Assembly (NCBI RefSeq): GCF_024971095.1
Contig: NZ_CP069717.1
Span: forward strand, 1,240,001-1,304,000
Direction of reading: 5' to 3'
Length of the DNA stretch: 64,000 nucleotides
Source of the DNA: Microbacterium neungamense
Lineage (GTDB): Bacteria; Actinomycetota; Actinomycetes; Actinomycetales; Microbacteriaceae
In this document: piece after piece, positions 24,148-32,806 of the stretch
How the letters are laid out: every line of letters begins with the position of its first letter
Position numbering within the stretch: position 1 is the stretch's first letter
Notes under the pieces: model-generated
Told to the model about the DNA's origin: nothing
The model's input: only the letters and a program-made list of their open reading frames with translations
Databases searched by the model: none
Made by a program: the position numbers and the translations under genes

Positions 24148-25335
24148 GTGAAGATCGCCGTCCTCTCACGGGCACCGCAGTCCTACTCCACGCAGCGTCT
24201 CCGGGCGGCCGCACTGCAGCGGGGTCACACCGTGAAGGTGCTGAACACCCTGCGCTTCGCGATCGATCTGTCGGCGGACGTGCCGGACCTGTTCTACCGA
24301 GGCAGGCAGCTCAGCGACTACGACGCGATCCTGCCCCGGATCGGCAACTCGATCACCTACTTCGGCACGGCCGTGGTGCGTCAGTTCGAGCAGATGGACG
24401 TGTACACCCCGAACACGGCGAACGGCATCTCCAGCGCCCGCGACAAGCTGCGGGCGAACCAGATCCTCTCCCGGCACAACATCTCCATGCCGCCGACCGC
24501 GTTCGTGCGCAACCGCGCAGACGTGCGCCCCGCGATCGAGCGGGTCGGCGGCGCTCCGGTCGTGATCAAGCTGCTGGAAGGCACCCAGGGGATCGGCGTG
24601 ATCCTCGCCCCGCAGGTGAAGGTGGCCGAGGCCATCATCGAGACGCTGCACTCCACCAAGCAGAACGTGCTGATCCAGAAGTTCATCGCCGAGAGCCGCG
24701 GCCGCGACATCCGCGCCCTCGTCGTCGGCGACCGCGTGGTCGCCGCGATGCGCCGCGTTGCCGATGGCGACGAGTTCCGCTCGAACGTGCACCGCGGCGG
24801 CCGGGTGGAGCCGGTCACCCTCGACCCGCAGTACGAGCAGACCGCGGTCCGCTCCGCGCAGATCATGGGACTGCGGGTCGCCGGCGTCGACATGCTGGAG
24901 GGCGAGGACGGCCCCCTGGTGATGGAGGTGAACTCCTCCCCGGGACTGCAGGGCATCGAGGCGGCGACGAACCTCGACGTCGCCGGCGCGATCATCGACT
25001 ACATCGCCGCGCAGGTGGCCTTCCCCGAGATCGACATCCGCCAGCGTCTCTCCGTCTCCACCGGCTACGGCGTCGCCGAGCTGGTGATGCACGCCGGTGC
25101 GGAGCAGGTTGGCAAGAAGCTCGGCGACCTGGGGCTGTGGGACCGCGACATCACCGTCCTCACCCTGCACCGCGGGGTGAGCGTCATCCCGAACCCGCGC
25201 AAGCACGTGGTGCTCGAGCCCGAGGACCGGCTGCTGTGCTTCGGCAAGCTCGAGGAGATGCGCTCGATGATCCCCGAGCGCAAGCGCCGCCGCGCCAAGG
25301 TGCGGCGCCTGCCGAAGGAGCCGCTCGGCGACTGA
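24148..25335 (+). CDS. RimK-like ATP-grasp ligase fused to a TrkA-C (RCK_C)-like domain
   Basis: A 395-aa protein. Residues 1-300 are a RimK ATP-grasp ligase: the N-terminal PreATP domain (KIAVLSRAPQSYSTQRL), VVIKLLEGTQGIGV for nucleotide binding, FIAESRGRDIRALVVGD, and metal ligands in VMEVNSSPGLQGIE. RimK enzymes add glutamate to protein or peptide C-termini. Residues about 310-380 (GYGVAELVMHAGAEQVGKKL, DLGLWDRDITVLTL, VLEPEDRLLCFG) look like a TrkA-C ligand-binding domain, an uncommon fusion. GTG start with CAGGAA 8 nt upstream. The divergent RimB-type protease and a shared control region suggest a reversible tagging system. Confidence 0.9.
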   Translation: MKIAVLSRAPQSYSTQRLRAAALQRGHTVKVLNTLRFAIDLSADVPDLFYRGRQLSDYDAILPRIGNSITYFGTAVVRQFEQMDVYTPNTANGISSARDKLRANQILSRHNISMPPTAFVRNRADVRPAIERVGGAPVVIKLLEGTQGIGVILAPQVKVAEAIIETLHSTKQNVLIQKFIAESRGRDIRALVVGDRVVAAMRRVADGDEFRSNVHRGGRVEPVTLDPQYEQTAVRSAQIMGLRVAGVDMLEGEDGPLVMEVNSSPGLQGIEAATNLDVAGAIIDYIAAQVAFPEIDIRQRLSVSTGYGVAELVMHAGAEQVGKKLGDLGLWDRDITVLTLHRGVSVIPNPRKHVVLEPEDRLLCFGKLEEMRSMIPERKRRRAKVRRLPKEPLGD

Positions 25336-25360
25336 ACGGGCGCCTCGAGCGACCGCCAGG

Positions 25361-25408
25361 ACGACGAAGGCCTCCTGCCCTCTGCGGGGCGGGAGGCCTT
25401 CCTCGTCG
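25361..25408. terminator. Bidirectional terminator between the RimK-like gene and DUF4191
   Basis: ACGACGAAGGCCTCC (from 25361) pairs with GGAGGCCTTC and the following CTCGTCG (to 25408). The inner GCCC / GGGGC pairs lengthen the stem. Confidence 0.85.
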
Positions 25409-25415
25409 CGGATGC

Positions 25416-26126
25416 TCAGCGCGGACGCTGCGCCCTGACCTTGGTCGGGTCGATGCCCTTCGGGATCGGCAGCGACGACAACGACTGCGACACCGACTCG
25501 AGACGGCGGATGACGGCGGCCATCGTGGCCTTGTCGATCGCCTTGGGCAGCTTCTTGATGGTCTTCGCGAGGTCCGCGATCGCGACGTCGTCCTCGCCGT
25601 GTCCGACGTAGAGCACGGTCACCGGCACGCCGTGCGCGACCCGCTGGGCCTTGGTGCGCTCCTCGTTGACCAGACGCGTCAAGCGGCCCCGGGCGCCCTC
25701 GCCGACGATGACGATGCCGCCGCGGCCGACGACGCGGTAGACGGCCTCCTGGGTCTTCGGGTTGATGCCGACCGGGGTGTCCGCGGCCTGCCAGCTGCGG
25801 CCGAGGCCGGTGCTGAGCACGTGACCGCTCGCGCCGGGCATCCCGTCGATCTTGGCGTACATGGCCTTGGTGGACAGCCGCGTCATCAGGATCATGGCGC
25901 CGAGCAGACCGAGCATGAGGCCGGTGATGCCCCAGAGCAGCAGCGCGTACCACTGCGCGTGCCCGAGCAGGAGCCCGATGATGAGCCCGATCAGGACGCC
26001 GCCGACGAGGATCGCGAGCTGCGCCCAGGGCAGCCAGCCGTAGACCTCGCGCGTGAACCGGAACAGGGACCGGATCTGCGAGAAGAAGCCGGGACGCTTC
26101 TCAGGTTCGGGAGCACGCTTTGCCAT
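25416..26126 (-). CDS. DUF4191 membrane protein
   Basis: A 236-aa actinobacterial protein with two adjacent membrane helices (about residues 30-75: LPWAQLAILVGGVLIGLIIG and ALLLWGITGLMLGLLGAMIL). A cytoplasmic domain follows, containing VGRGGIVIVGEGARGRLTRL. In mycobacteria this family (Rv2219) sits between lipA and the RDD/glnA1 genes; here it is near glnA1 but lipA is absent. ATG 26126 has no ribosome site but a TAGGCT ends 7 bp upstream, so the mRNA is probably leaderless. Function unknown. Confidence 0.92.
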   Translation of the reverse strand: MAKRAPEPEKRPGFFSQIRSLFRFTREVYGWLPWAQLAILVGGVLIGLIIGLLLGHAQWYALLLWGITGLMLGLLGAMILMTRLSTKAMYAKIDGMPGASGHVLSTGLGRSWQAADTPVGINPKTQEAVYRVVGRGGIVIVGEGARGRLTRLVNEERTKAQRVAHGVPVTVLYVGHGEDDVAIADLAKTIKKLPKAIDKATMAAVIRRLESVSQSLSSLPIPKGIDPTKVRAQRPR

Positions 26127-26133
26127 GGGTACC

Positions 26134-26139
26134 AGCCTA
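26134..26139 (-). promoter_or_regulatory. -10 element for leaderless DUF4191 gene
   Basis: TAGGCT on the minus strand with a 7-bp gap to the ATG. Confidence 0.5.
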
Positions 26140-26251
26140 CCGAGTCGGCGGTGCTCCGGCCGTCCTGCACAGGAGCGCGGATGCCCCGATCTGTGCACAG
26201 CGACCGGTGCATCGCGCACCGGCACCGGCCCGCATGCGCTCTGATGGGGGC

Positions 26252-27964
26252 ATGGACGACGCAGCGGCGGCTCTCGTACCCGGGGCGCACCGGGTCATCC
26301 GGCAGGTGGACGACGCCGAGTCTGCCTTCGCCGGCGTGCTGGTGGCCGACGGCGGACGGGTGCGCGTGCGGATGCCGGCGGAGCGGACGCCCGCGCCGCT
26401 GTGGCGCTTCGCCGGCAGTGAGCACATTGCGGGCGTGACCGACGTCGTCCGCCGGGGCGACGGGCTTGATGTCCTGCTGCCGTGGTGTGCGGAGCGGGTG
26501 GACGTGTTCCTGGGGCGCCGCGCGGCGGCCGAGGAGCCGCTCGCGACCGGCGAGGCGGTCACGCTCGTCGGCAGCCTGCTGCGCGGGATCGGGGAGGCCG
26601 GGGACGAGCCGTTCACGGGGGCGTGGTGGCTGGACGGCGACGCCCGCCCGCTGTTCGTCCCTGGGGCGGGGGAGGCGCTGATCCCCGCCGTGCGGGCGCT
26701 CGTCGCCCGGGTGCGCGCACGATGCACGGACAGAGCGCTGGAGCGCCTGCTGGCCGAGGTGGAGCGGATGCCGGACGGCGCGCGCGCTGTCCGTCGCCGG
26801 CTGGACGGCTGGGAGGACGCTCTCACCGAGCTCGCGGCTCCGAAGCCGCTGCGGCGCGAGGTCGTCGCCGCGGGGGAGGTCGGCGCGGGAGATGTCGGCG
26901 AGGTGGCGATCGCGGTCCGCGGCGACCGAGCGACCGCCCGCGACACTCGCACGACGGTGGCCCGCGGCGTTCTCCCGGCGGCGGCCTCTGCCGCGCACGC
27001 GGCGGCGGTGCCGTGGGCGTCCGCGACCGCGGATCCCGAGGCGGGGACGGACGCCGTGCGCCGTCGGGCGGGTGCAGGGCGGACCGTGCCCTCGGCGGTC
27101 ATCGGTCGTGCCGCGCCCCCGGCGGGCACGAGGGTGCCGCTCCTCCGGGCGCCCCTCGGGGCGATCCTCAGATGGCGGACGGCACCCTCGGAACGGGCGC
27201 GGCGGGTGACCGCCGAGCCGGGCACGCATCCACCCGGTGTGCGTGCCGCGGTCGGCTCCCGGCTGACGGAGCTCCGGATGCGAGGCCGCGGCGGGCGCGC
27301 CCGGATGAGAACGTCGGTGATGGCGCCCGGCGAGCAGGCCGCGCGGACGCCGGGAAGGGTCGGGCGCCGGCCTCTTCTCGTGGGTGCAGCGGCGGCCGTC
27401 GCGGTGCTCGCTGCGGGCATCCTCTGGCCGGCGGTGCCGGGGGAGACGCGAGCCGATGAGCGGCTTCCGGCCTCGGCCACCGCGCAGGCGCCGGGGTCGC
27501 GCGGCAACGGCGACGCGGACCCGGCTGCGGCGGGCGCGGGCGGCGTGCTGACGCGCGACACTCGGCCCGAGGCCACCGATTCCGGCGCCGGGGACGGCGC
27601 ATCCGGAGCGTGCGCCGCACCGGGAGACTGCGCCGCCGGCGATGAGGCGGGCGCCTCCGCCGCGCCCGCCGACCTGGTGCGGACCGGGCAGACGCTTCTC
27701 GCCGGGATCGCCCGCTGCCGGGCGGAAGGGGACGCGGAGTGCGCCGAGGCGATCGCACCGGGCGCCGCGCCCGCCGTGCAGGAGAACCTCGCGGCCGGTC
27801 CGGCGTCCGCGGTGGAGCTCGTCGAGGACTACGGGGACGTCGCTGTGCTGCGTGTCAGCGGCGACGGGACGGGGCCGCAGATCGTCGTCCTCGCCCGCGC
27901 AGACGGAAGATGGCTGGTCCGCGACGTCTACGACATCGCGGACCAGCCATCAGGGCCGGGCTAG
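26252..27964 (+). CDS. Unrecognised single-pass membrane protein, possible pseudokinase-like N-domain
   Basis: I do not recognise this 570-aa protein. It has a cytoplasmic part of about 370 residues, one membrane helix at about 374-394 (LLVGAAAAVAVLAAGILWPA), and an extracytoplasmic part. That part has a Gly/Ala/Asp-rich linker with two Cys (SGACAAPGDCA) and an NTF2-like end (VVLARADGRWLVRDVYD). Residues 20-150 run VRMPAERTPAPLWRF, LLPWCAERVDVFL, EAVTLVGSLLRGIGEA, WWLDGDARPLFVPG. This order is reminiscent of the hinge, helix E and catalytic loop of bacterial Ser/Thr kinases, but HRD and DFG are missing, so at most it is a pseudokinase. GGGGG precedes ATG 26252. It occupies the place where lipB-lipA would be expected. 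Confidence 0.65.
   Translation: MDDAAAALVPGAHRVIRQVDDAESAFAGVLVADGGRVRVRMPAERTPAPLWRFAGSEHIAGVTDVVRRGDGLDVLLPWCAERVDVFLGRRAAAEEPLATGEAVTLVGSLLRGIGEAGDEPFTGAWWLDGDARPLFVPGAGEALIPAVRALVARVRARCTDRALERLLAEVERMPDGARAVRRRLDGWEDALTELAAPKPLRREVVAAGEVGAGDVGEVAIAVRGDRATARDTRTTVARGVLPAAASAAHAAAVPWASATADPEAGTDAVRRRAGAGRTVPSAVIGRAAPPAGTRVPLLRAPLGAILRWRTAPSERARRVTAEPGTHPPGVRAAVGSRLTELRMRGRGGRARMRTSVMAPGEQAARTPGRVGRRPLLVGAAAAVAVLAAGILWPAVPGETRADERLPASATAQAPGSRGNGDADPAAAGAGGVLTRDTRPEATDSGAGDGASGACAAPGDCAAGDEAGASAAPADLVRTGQTLLAGIARCRAEGDAECAEAIAPGAAPAVQENLAAGPASAVELVEDYGDVAVLRVSGDGTGPQIVVLARADGRWLVRDVYDIADQPSGPG
27909..27951. terminator. Perfect hairpin inside the 3' coding end of the 570-aa gene
   Basis: GATGGCTGGTCCGCGA (27909-27924) is the exact reverse complement of 27936-27951, with an 11-nt loop. 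It lies within the last 19 codons of the upstream gene and just beyond the sucB stop. The intergenic gap is only 4 bp, so this hairpin is the only candidate terminator for both convergent genes. Confidence 0.75.
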
Positions 27965-27968
27965 CTGC

Positions 27969-29768
27969 TCAGATGCCCAGCTGCGCGGCGAAGTCGGCCG
28001 CCTCCAGGCGGGCCTTGACCGCGCCCAGGAAGCGCGCGGCGTCCGCGCCGTCGATCGTGCGGTGGTCGTACGACAGCGCCAGGTACACGTACGAACGGAT
28101 CGCGATCGCGTCCACGCCGTCGACGGTCACCACACCGGGACGCTTGAACACCGTGCCGGTGCCGAGGATCGCGGACTGCGGCAGGAACACCAGCGGTGTG
28201 TCGAACAGCGCGCCGCGCGACCCGGTGTTGGTCACGGTGAACGTGCCGCCGGCCAGCTCGTCCGGCTTCAGCTTGTTGTCACGGGTGCGGGCCGCGAGGT
28301 CCGCGATCTCGTGTGCGAGCTGCGCCAGGTTCTTGGTGGCCGCATCGCGGACCACCGGGGTGAGCAGCCCGCGCTCGGTGTCGACCGCGATCGAGATGTT
28401 CTCGGTGTCGGGGTAGACGATCTTGTCGCCGTCGACCGTCGAGTTGATGATCGGGAACGCCTGCAGGGCCTCCGCGGCGGCCAGCGTGAAGAACGGCAGG
28501 AAGGAGAGCTTGTCGCCGGTCTTCTGCTGGAACTCGCCCTTCACCCGGTCGCGGTAGGCGGCGAGCTTGGTGACGTCGACCTCGACGAACGTCGTCAGCT
28601 GCGCCGTCTGCTGCATGGAGGCGACCGCACGCTCGGCGACCACCTTGCGCAGGCGCGACATCGGCTGCGTGGTACCGCGCAGGGGCGAGACCTCGAGCGG
28701 CTTCGGCGCGGGGGCGGCGGAGGGTGCGGATGCCTGTCCCTTCGCCTCGGCGGCCTTCAAGACATCCTCCTTGCGGATGCGGCCGCCGACGCCGGTGCCC
28801 TTCACGGATGCCAGGTCGACGCCCTGCTGCGCGGCGAGGCGCCGCACCAGCGGGGTCACGTACAGCGTGTCGCCCTCGGCCGCGGCGGGCTCCGCGGCCG
28901 CGGCAGGCTGCGCCGGGGCGGCGGCCGGTGCCGCGGGCTGGGCGGGAGCGGCGGCAGGGGCCGCCGGCTGGGCGGGAGCGGCGGCAGGTGCCGCGGGCTG
29001 GGCGGGGGCTGCCGGGGCGGGTGCCGCGGGCTGCGCCGCCGGAGCCTCCTGTGCCGGAGCCGGCTGGGCCGGCGCCTGCGGAGCGGGCTGGGCCGGAGCC
29101 TCCTGGGCGGGTGCGGCGGGAGCGCCCGAGCCGATGCGGGCCAGCACGGCGCCGACGGCGACGGTCTCGTCCTCGGCGGCGACGATCTCCTGCAGCACGC
29201 CGGCGACCGGTGACGGGATCTCGGTGTCGACCTTGTCGGTCGAGATCTCCAGCAGCGCCTCGTCCACGGCGACCTCGTCGCCGACCTGCTTCAGCCAGCG
29301 GGTGACGGTGCCCTCGGTGACGCTCTCGCCGAGCTCCGGGAGGACGACGTCGGTCGCATCGCCCGAGGAAGCGGCCGGTGCGGCCTGCCCGGGTGCGGCC
29401 TGCTCGGGAGCCTCCTGCGCGGCCGGCGCCGACGTGGCGGCGGGCGCCTCGGCCGGTGCGGCCTCGGCGGGAGCGGCCTCGGCCTGCGGGGTCTCGGCGG
29501 CGGGGGCCTGGCCGGACGGCGCGGCACCGCTGCCGTCGCCGATGCGCGCCAGGAGCGCCCCGACCTCGACCGTCTCGTCCTCCGCGACGAGGATCTCCTC
29601 GATCACGCCGCTCACGGGCGAGGGGATCTCGGTATCGACCTTGTCGGTCGAGATCTCGAGCAGGCCCTCGTCCGCCTGAACGGTGTCGCCGACCTGCTTC
29701 AGCCAGCGGGTGACCGTACCCTCTGTGACGCTCTCACCGAGAGCGGGGAGGACCACGGGTGTGCTCAT
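27969..29768 (-). CDS. sucB: Dihydrolipoyl acyltransferase E2 of the 2-oxoacid dehydrogenase complexes
   Basis: A 599-aa E2 (SucB/DlaT). Two lipoyl domains carry the modified lysines Lys43 and Lys179, each in STDKVDTE. An Ala/Pro-rich linker (about 215-300) is followed by the peripheral-subunit-binding domain (VTPLVRRLAAQQGVDLASVK) and the CoA-dependent acyltransferase domain with catalytic His569 in DHRTIDG. In actinobacteria this E2 serves pyruvate dehydrogenase with AceE and Lpd. AAAGGAG lies 7 nt before the ATG. It is 65 bp downstream of lpdA in the same direction. Its lipoylation enzymes LipA/LipB are not in the window. Confidence 0.95.
   Translation of the reverse strand: MSTPVVLPALGESVTEGTVTRWLKQVGDTVQADEGLLEISTDKVDTEIPSPVSGVIEEILVAEDETVEVGALLARIGDGSGAAPSGQAPAAETPQAEAAPAEAAPAEAPAATSAPAAQEAPEQAAPGQAAPAASSGDATDVVLPELGESVTEGTVTRWLKQVGDEVAVDEALLEISTDKVDTEIPSPVAGVLQEIVAAEDETVAVGAVLARIGSGAPAAPAQEAPAQPAPQAPAQPAPAQEAPAAQPAAPAPAAPAQPAAPAAAPAQPAAPAAAPAQPAAPAAAPAQPAAAAEPAAAEGDTLYVTPLVRRLAAQQGVDLASVKGTGVGGRIRKEDVLKAAEAKGQASAPSAAPAPKPLEVSPLRGTTQPMSRLRKVVAERAVASMQQTAQLTTFVEVDVTKLAAYRDRVKGEFQQKTGDKLSFLPFFTLAAAEALQAFPIINSTVDGDKIVYPDTENISIAVDTERGLLTPVVRDAATKNLAQLAHEIADLAARTRDNKLKPDELAGGTFTVTNTGSRGALFDTPLVFLPQSAILGTGTVFKRPGVVTVDGVDAIAIRSYVYLALSYDHRTIDGADAARFLGAVKARLEAADFAAQLGI
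28921..29010. repeat. Three 30-bp repeats in the sucB linker
   Basis: Units 28921-28950, 28951-28980 and 28981-29010 differ at only a few third positions. They encode a 10-residue Ala/Pro/Gln unit (AAPAAAPAQP) in the flexible linker, so copy number may vary between strains. Confidence 0.85.
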
Positions 29769-29833
29769 GACGGAGTCTCCTTTGAAATCTGTGACGCCTT
29801 CAGCTTAGTGACCTGGACGTCCATTGTTGCGGT

Positions 29834-31207
29834 TCAGAGTGCGTGAAGCGGTTTTCCGGACAGCGCGAGGAACGCCTCACCGAGGGCCTCGCTCTGCGTC
29901 GGATGGGCATGCACCAGCGGTGCGATGTCCTCGGGGTGCGCCTCCCAGGCGACGGCGAGCTGACCCTCGGTGATGAGCTCGCCGACGCGGTCGCCGAGCA
30001 GGTGGACGCCCACGACGGGGCCGTCCTTCCTGCGGACGACCTTGACGGTGCCACCCGTTCCGATGATCTCGCTCTTGCCGTTCCCGGCCAGGTTGTATTC
30101 GTAGGCGACGACGGCGTCCTCGCCGTGCGCGGCCTTCGCCGCCTCCTCGGTGAGTCCGACCGAGGCGACTTCGGGGCTGCTGTAGGTCACGCGCGGGATC
30201 TGCGTCTCCGGGACCGCGGGCACCTCGAGCCCGGCGATCCGCTCTGCGACGGCGATGCCCTGCAGGAATCCGCGATGCGCGAGCTGCAGGCCCGGCACGA
30301 TGTCGCCGACCGCCCACACGCCCGGCGCGCTGGTGCGCAGCCGCTCGTCCACGGTCACGAAGCCGCGGTCGAGGGCGACGCCGGCCTCCTCGAAGCCGAG
30401 ACCGGCCGTGGCCGGCCCACGGCCGACCGCGACGAGCAGATAGTCGGCGCTGTGCACGGTGCCGTCCTCGAGTGTGACGGTGACCTGCGTGTCGTCCTGC
30501 ACGGCCTGCTGGAAGCGCACGCCCAGGGAGTAGGCGATGCCGCGGCGGCGGAAGGCGCGCTCGAGTCCCTTGCTGAGGGCGACGTCCTCGTTCGGGACGA
30601 GGTGCGGCAGCGCCTCGATGATCGTGACCTCGGCGCCGAACGAGCGCCACACGCTGGCGAACTCGACGCCGATGACGCCGCCGCCGAGGATGATCACGCG
30701 CTCGGGCACCTCGTCCAGGGCGAGCGCCTGCTCGCTGGTGAGGATCCGCCCGCCGATCTCCAGCCCGGGCAGGGAGCGGCTGTACGAGCCGGTGGCGAGG
30801 ATGACGTCGGCCCCCCGGTAGACGTCGTCGCCGACGCGGACCGAGCGGTCGGCCTGGAGCCGCCCCTCGCCGGCGACGACCGTGATGCCGCGCGCCTTGA
30901 TGAGTCCTTCGAGACCCTTGTGCTTCTTGGCGACGATGCCCTCGCGATAGGCGCGCACCCCGGCCGGGTCGATGCCCTGGAAAGCGGCGGCGACGCCCAC
31001 GGATGCGGCGTCGCGTACGTGGTCGGCGACCTCCGCGGCATGCAGCAGCGCCTTGGTCGGGATGCAGCCGCGGTGCAGGCAGGTGCCGCCCACCTTGTCC
31101 TTCTCGATCAGCACGACCTTCTTGCCGAGCTCGCTGGCGCGCAGAGCGGCGGCGTATCCGCCGCTGCCGCCGCCCAGGACGACGATGTCGGTGTCGTGCG
31201 CGGTCAT
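29834..31207 (-). CDS. lpdA: Dihydrolipoyl dehydrogenase (E3)
   Basis: A 457-aa FAD disulfide oxidoreductase that reoxidises dihydrolipoyl groups of E2 with NAD+. It has the FAD Rossmann motif VVLGGGSGGYAAAL, the redox disulfide in GGTCLHRGCIPTKALL, the NAD motif IILGGGVIGVEFAS, the second FAD motif WAVGDIVPG and the C-terminal His-Glu dyad in HAHPTQSEALGE. ATG 31207 is favoured over 31210 because GGAGG then has a 4-nt spacing; both overlap the pepA stop (GCATGATGA), so the two are coupled. Organised pepA-lpdA-sucB on the minus strand. Confidence 0.96.
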   Translation of the reverse strand: MTAHDTDIVVLGGGSGGYAAALRASELGKKVVLIEKDKVGGTCLHRGCIPTKALLHAAEVADHVRDAASVGVAAAFQGIDPAGVRAYREGIVAKKHKGLEGLIKARGITVVAGEGRLQADRSVRVGDDVYRGADVILATGSYSRSLPGLEIGGRILTSEQALALDEVPERVIILGGGVIGVEFASVWRSFGAEVTIIEALPHLVPNEDVALSKGLERAFRRRGIAYSLGVRFQQAVQDDTQVTVTLEDGTVHSADYLLVAVGRGPATAGLGFEEAGVALDRGFVTVDERLRTSAPGVWAVGDIVPGLQLAHRGFLQGIAVAERIAGLEVPAVPETQIPRVTYSSPEVASVGLTEEAAKAAHGEDAVVAYEYNLAGNGKSEIIGTGGTVKVVRRKDGPVVGVHLLGDRVGELITEGQLAVAWEAHPEDIAPLVHAHPTQSEALGEAFLALSGKPLHAL

Positions 31208-32691
31208 CATGCCTCCTCGGCGGATGCGGCGGCGGATGCCTCGGCGAACGCGATCAGCGAGCGCACGGCGGCTCCGGTCGGGCCCTTCTCGGTGAAACCG
31301 TACGGCGAGCCGCTGTGCTCGGCCGACCCGGCGATGTCCAGATGCACCCACGGGATCCGCGGTGCGTCCTCGTCCTGCGAGGTCCGGCCCACGAACCGCC
31401 GCAGGAACAGGCCGGCGAACAGGGACCCGCCGGAGCGGTCGCCCATGTTCGCGTTGACCATGTCGGCGATCTGCGAGTCCAGCGACTCCTCCATGTAGTC
31501 CGGCAGCGGCAGGGCCCAGGCCGGCTCACCCGTCGCAGCCGCCGCCTCGAGGTACTCGCGCACCGCCTCGTCCTCGCCCATCACACCGGTGTGGCGCTTG
31601 CCGAGCGCGACCAGGATGGCGCCGGTGAGCGTGGCCACGTCGACGATCACGTCCGGCTTCTCCCGGCTTGCGGCGACCAGGCCGTCGGCGAGCACCAGCC
31701 GTCCCTCGGCGTCGGTGTTCAGCACCTCGACGGTCTGCCCGTCCAGCATCCGCAGCACGTCGCCGGGCCGGGTGGCGCGACCGGAGGGCATGTTGTCCGC
31801 GATGCACATCCATGCGGTGACACGTACGGGCAGGGCGAGCTCGGCGATGCCGCGCAGCACCGCCAGCACGGTGGCGGCGCCGGCCATGTCGAACTTCATC
31901 CCGACCATGCTGGCGGCGGGCTTGAGCGAGAGGCCGCCGGTGTCGAAGGTGATGCCCTTGCCGACGAGCGCGATGTGGCGGACGGCGGCGGCGGGGGAGT
32001 AGTCCAGACGCACCAGCCGTGGCGGCCGGTCCGACCCGCGCCCCACGCCGATGATGCCGCCGTAGCCCTGCTCCTCGAGCTCCTTCTCGTCCAGGATCCG
32101 CACGTCCACGGGCAGGCCGGCGACCGCGCCTGCGGCGGAGGCGGCCAGATCCGCCGGGCTCTGCCACTCGGCCGGCACCGAGACGAGGTCCTTGACCAGT
32201 GCCACGGCCTCGGCTACCGCCCGGGCGCGCGTGAGCGCCGTCTCGTCCAGCGCGGCGTGCAGCACCAGCGCGGACGCCTTGCCCGGCTTCTTCTCCGAGC
32301 GGTAGTCGTCGAAGCGGTAGCCGCCGAGCAGGGCGCCCTCCGCGGCGGCATCCGCGTACGCCTCCAGACCCGGGGCGAAGCCGATCGCGACCGTGCCGTA
32401 GCCGGTCAGCGAGCGCACCGCCGTGCCGACCGCGTCGCGCACCGCACCGGCATCCGCATTCCGTCCCGTGCTGACCACCGCCAGCGGCACCGGCGACACC
32501 TCCGGCAGGTGCAGCCGGGCGAACGCCGAAGCGGTGCCCTTGAAGCCGATGCCGGCGAGGGCGTCGGCGAGACCGGGGTATCCGTCGAGAGCGCCGTCCG
32601 CGGCGGCCGGGTCCGGGATGACGAGCACTGCGGCGTCGGCCGCACTTCCTGGGAACCGATCGGACGAGGGCGTGATCTCGGGAAGCGTCAT
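31207..32691 (-). CDS. pepA: Leucyl aminopeptidase (M17)
   Basis: A 494-aa cytosolic dizinc aminopeptidase that removes N-terminal residues from peptides. It shows the metal and catalytic motifs KGITFDTGGLSLKP, MKFDMAGAATVLA and the M17 signature NTDAEGRLVLADGL. Length and two-domain layout (macro-like N-domain, peptidase C-domain) are standard. ATG 32691 begins the conserved chain. It has only a weak AGGA upstream, but a TAGGAT ends 7 bp before it, suggesting leaderless initiation. Its stop overlaps the lpdA start. In Mycobacterium pepB is also close to dlaT, so the neighbourhood is old. Confidence 0.95.
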   Translation of the reverse strand: MTLPEITPSSDRFPGSAADAAVLVIPDPAAADGALDGYPGLADALAGIGFKGTASAFARLHLPEVSPVPLAVVSTGRNADAGAVRDAVGTAVRSLTGYGTVAIGFAPGLEAYADAAAEGALLGGYRFDDYRSEKKPGKASALVLHAALDETALTRARAVAEAVALVKDLVSVPAEWQSPADLAASAAGAVAGLPVDVRILDEKELEEQGYGGIIGVGRGSDRPPRLVRLDYSPAAAVRHIALVGKGITFDTGGLSLKPAASMVGMKFDMAGAATVLAVLRGIAELALPVRVTAWMCIADNMPSGRATRPGDVLRMLDGQTVEVLNTDAEGRLVLADGLVAASREKPDVIVDVATLTGAILVALGKRHTGVMGEDEAVREYLEAAAATGEPAWALPLPDYMEESLDSQIADMVNANMGDRSGGSLFAGLFLRRFVGRTSQDEDAPRIPWVHLDIAGSAEHSGSPYGFTEKGPTGAAVRSLIAFAEASAAASAEEA

Positions 32692-32698
32692 GGGGACC

Positions 32699-32704
32699 AT
32701 CCTA
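32699..32704 (-). promoter_or_regulatory. -10 element for leaderless pepA
   Basis: TAGGAT on the minus strand, 7 bp from the ATG at 32691. Confidence 0.5.
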
Positions 32705-32794
32705 GGGAGAGGCGCCCGCCGCGGCCCGTCACCACCGGGTCCGCGTGTTCGCTGTGAGCATCGCTCCCGCCGAGCGCACGCCTCCGGCGGCTCG

Positions 32795-32800
32795 TAGCAT
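32795..32800 (+). promoter_or_regulatory. -10 element for the PAC2 gene
   Basis: TAGCAT with a 6-bp gap (GGGAGC) to the ATG at 32807, consistent with a leaderless start. It is divergent from pepA. Confidence 0.5.
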
Positions 32801-32806
32801 GGGAGC

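Noticed and set aside
28921..29010. 30-bp repeats as CRISPR or mobile element
   Set aside because: They encode an in-frame Ala/Pro linker of the E2 protein with third-position variation, a normal coding repeat.
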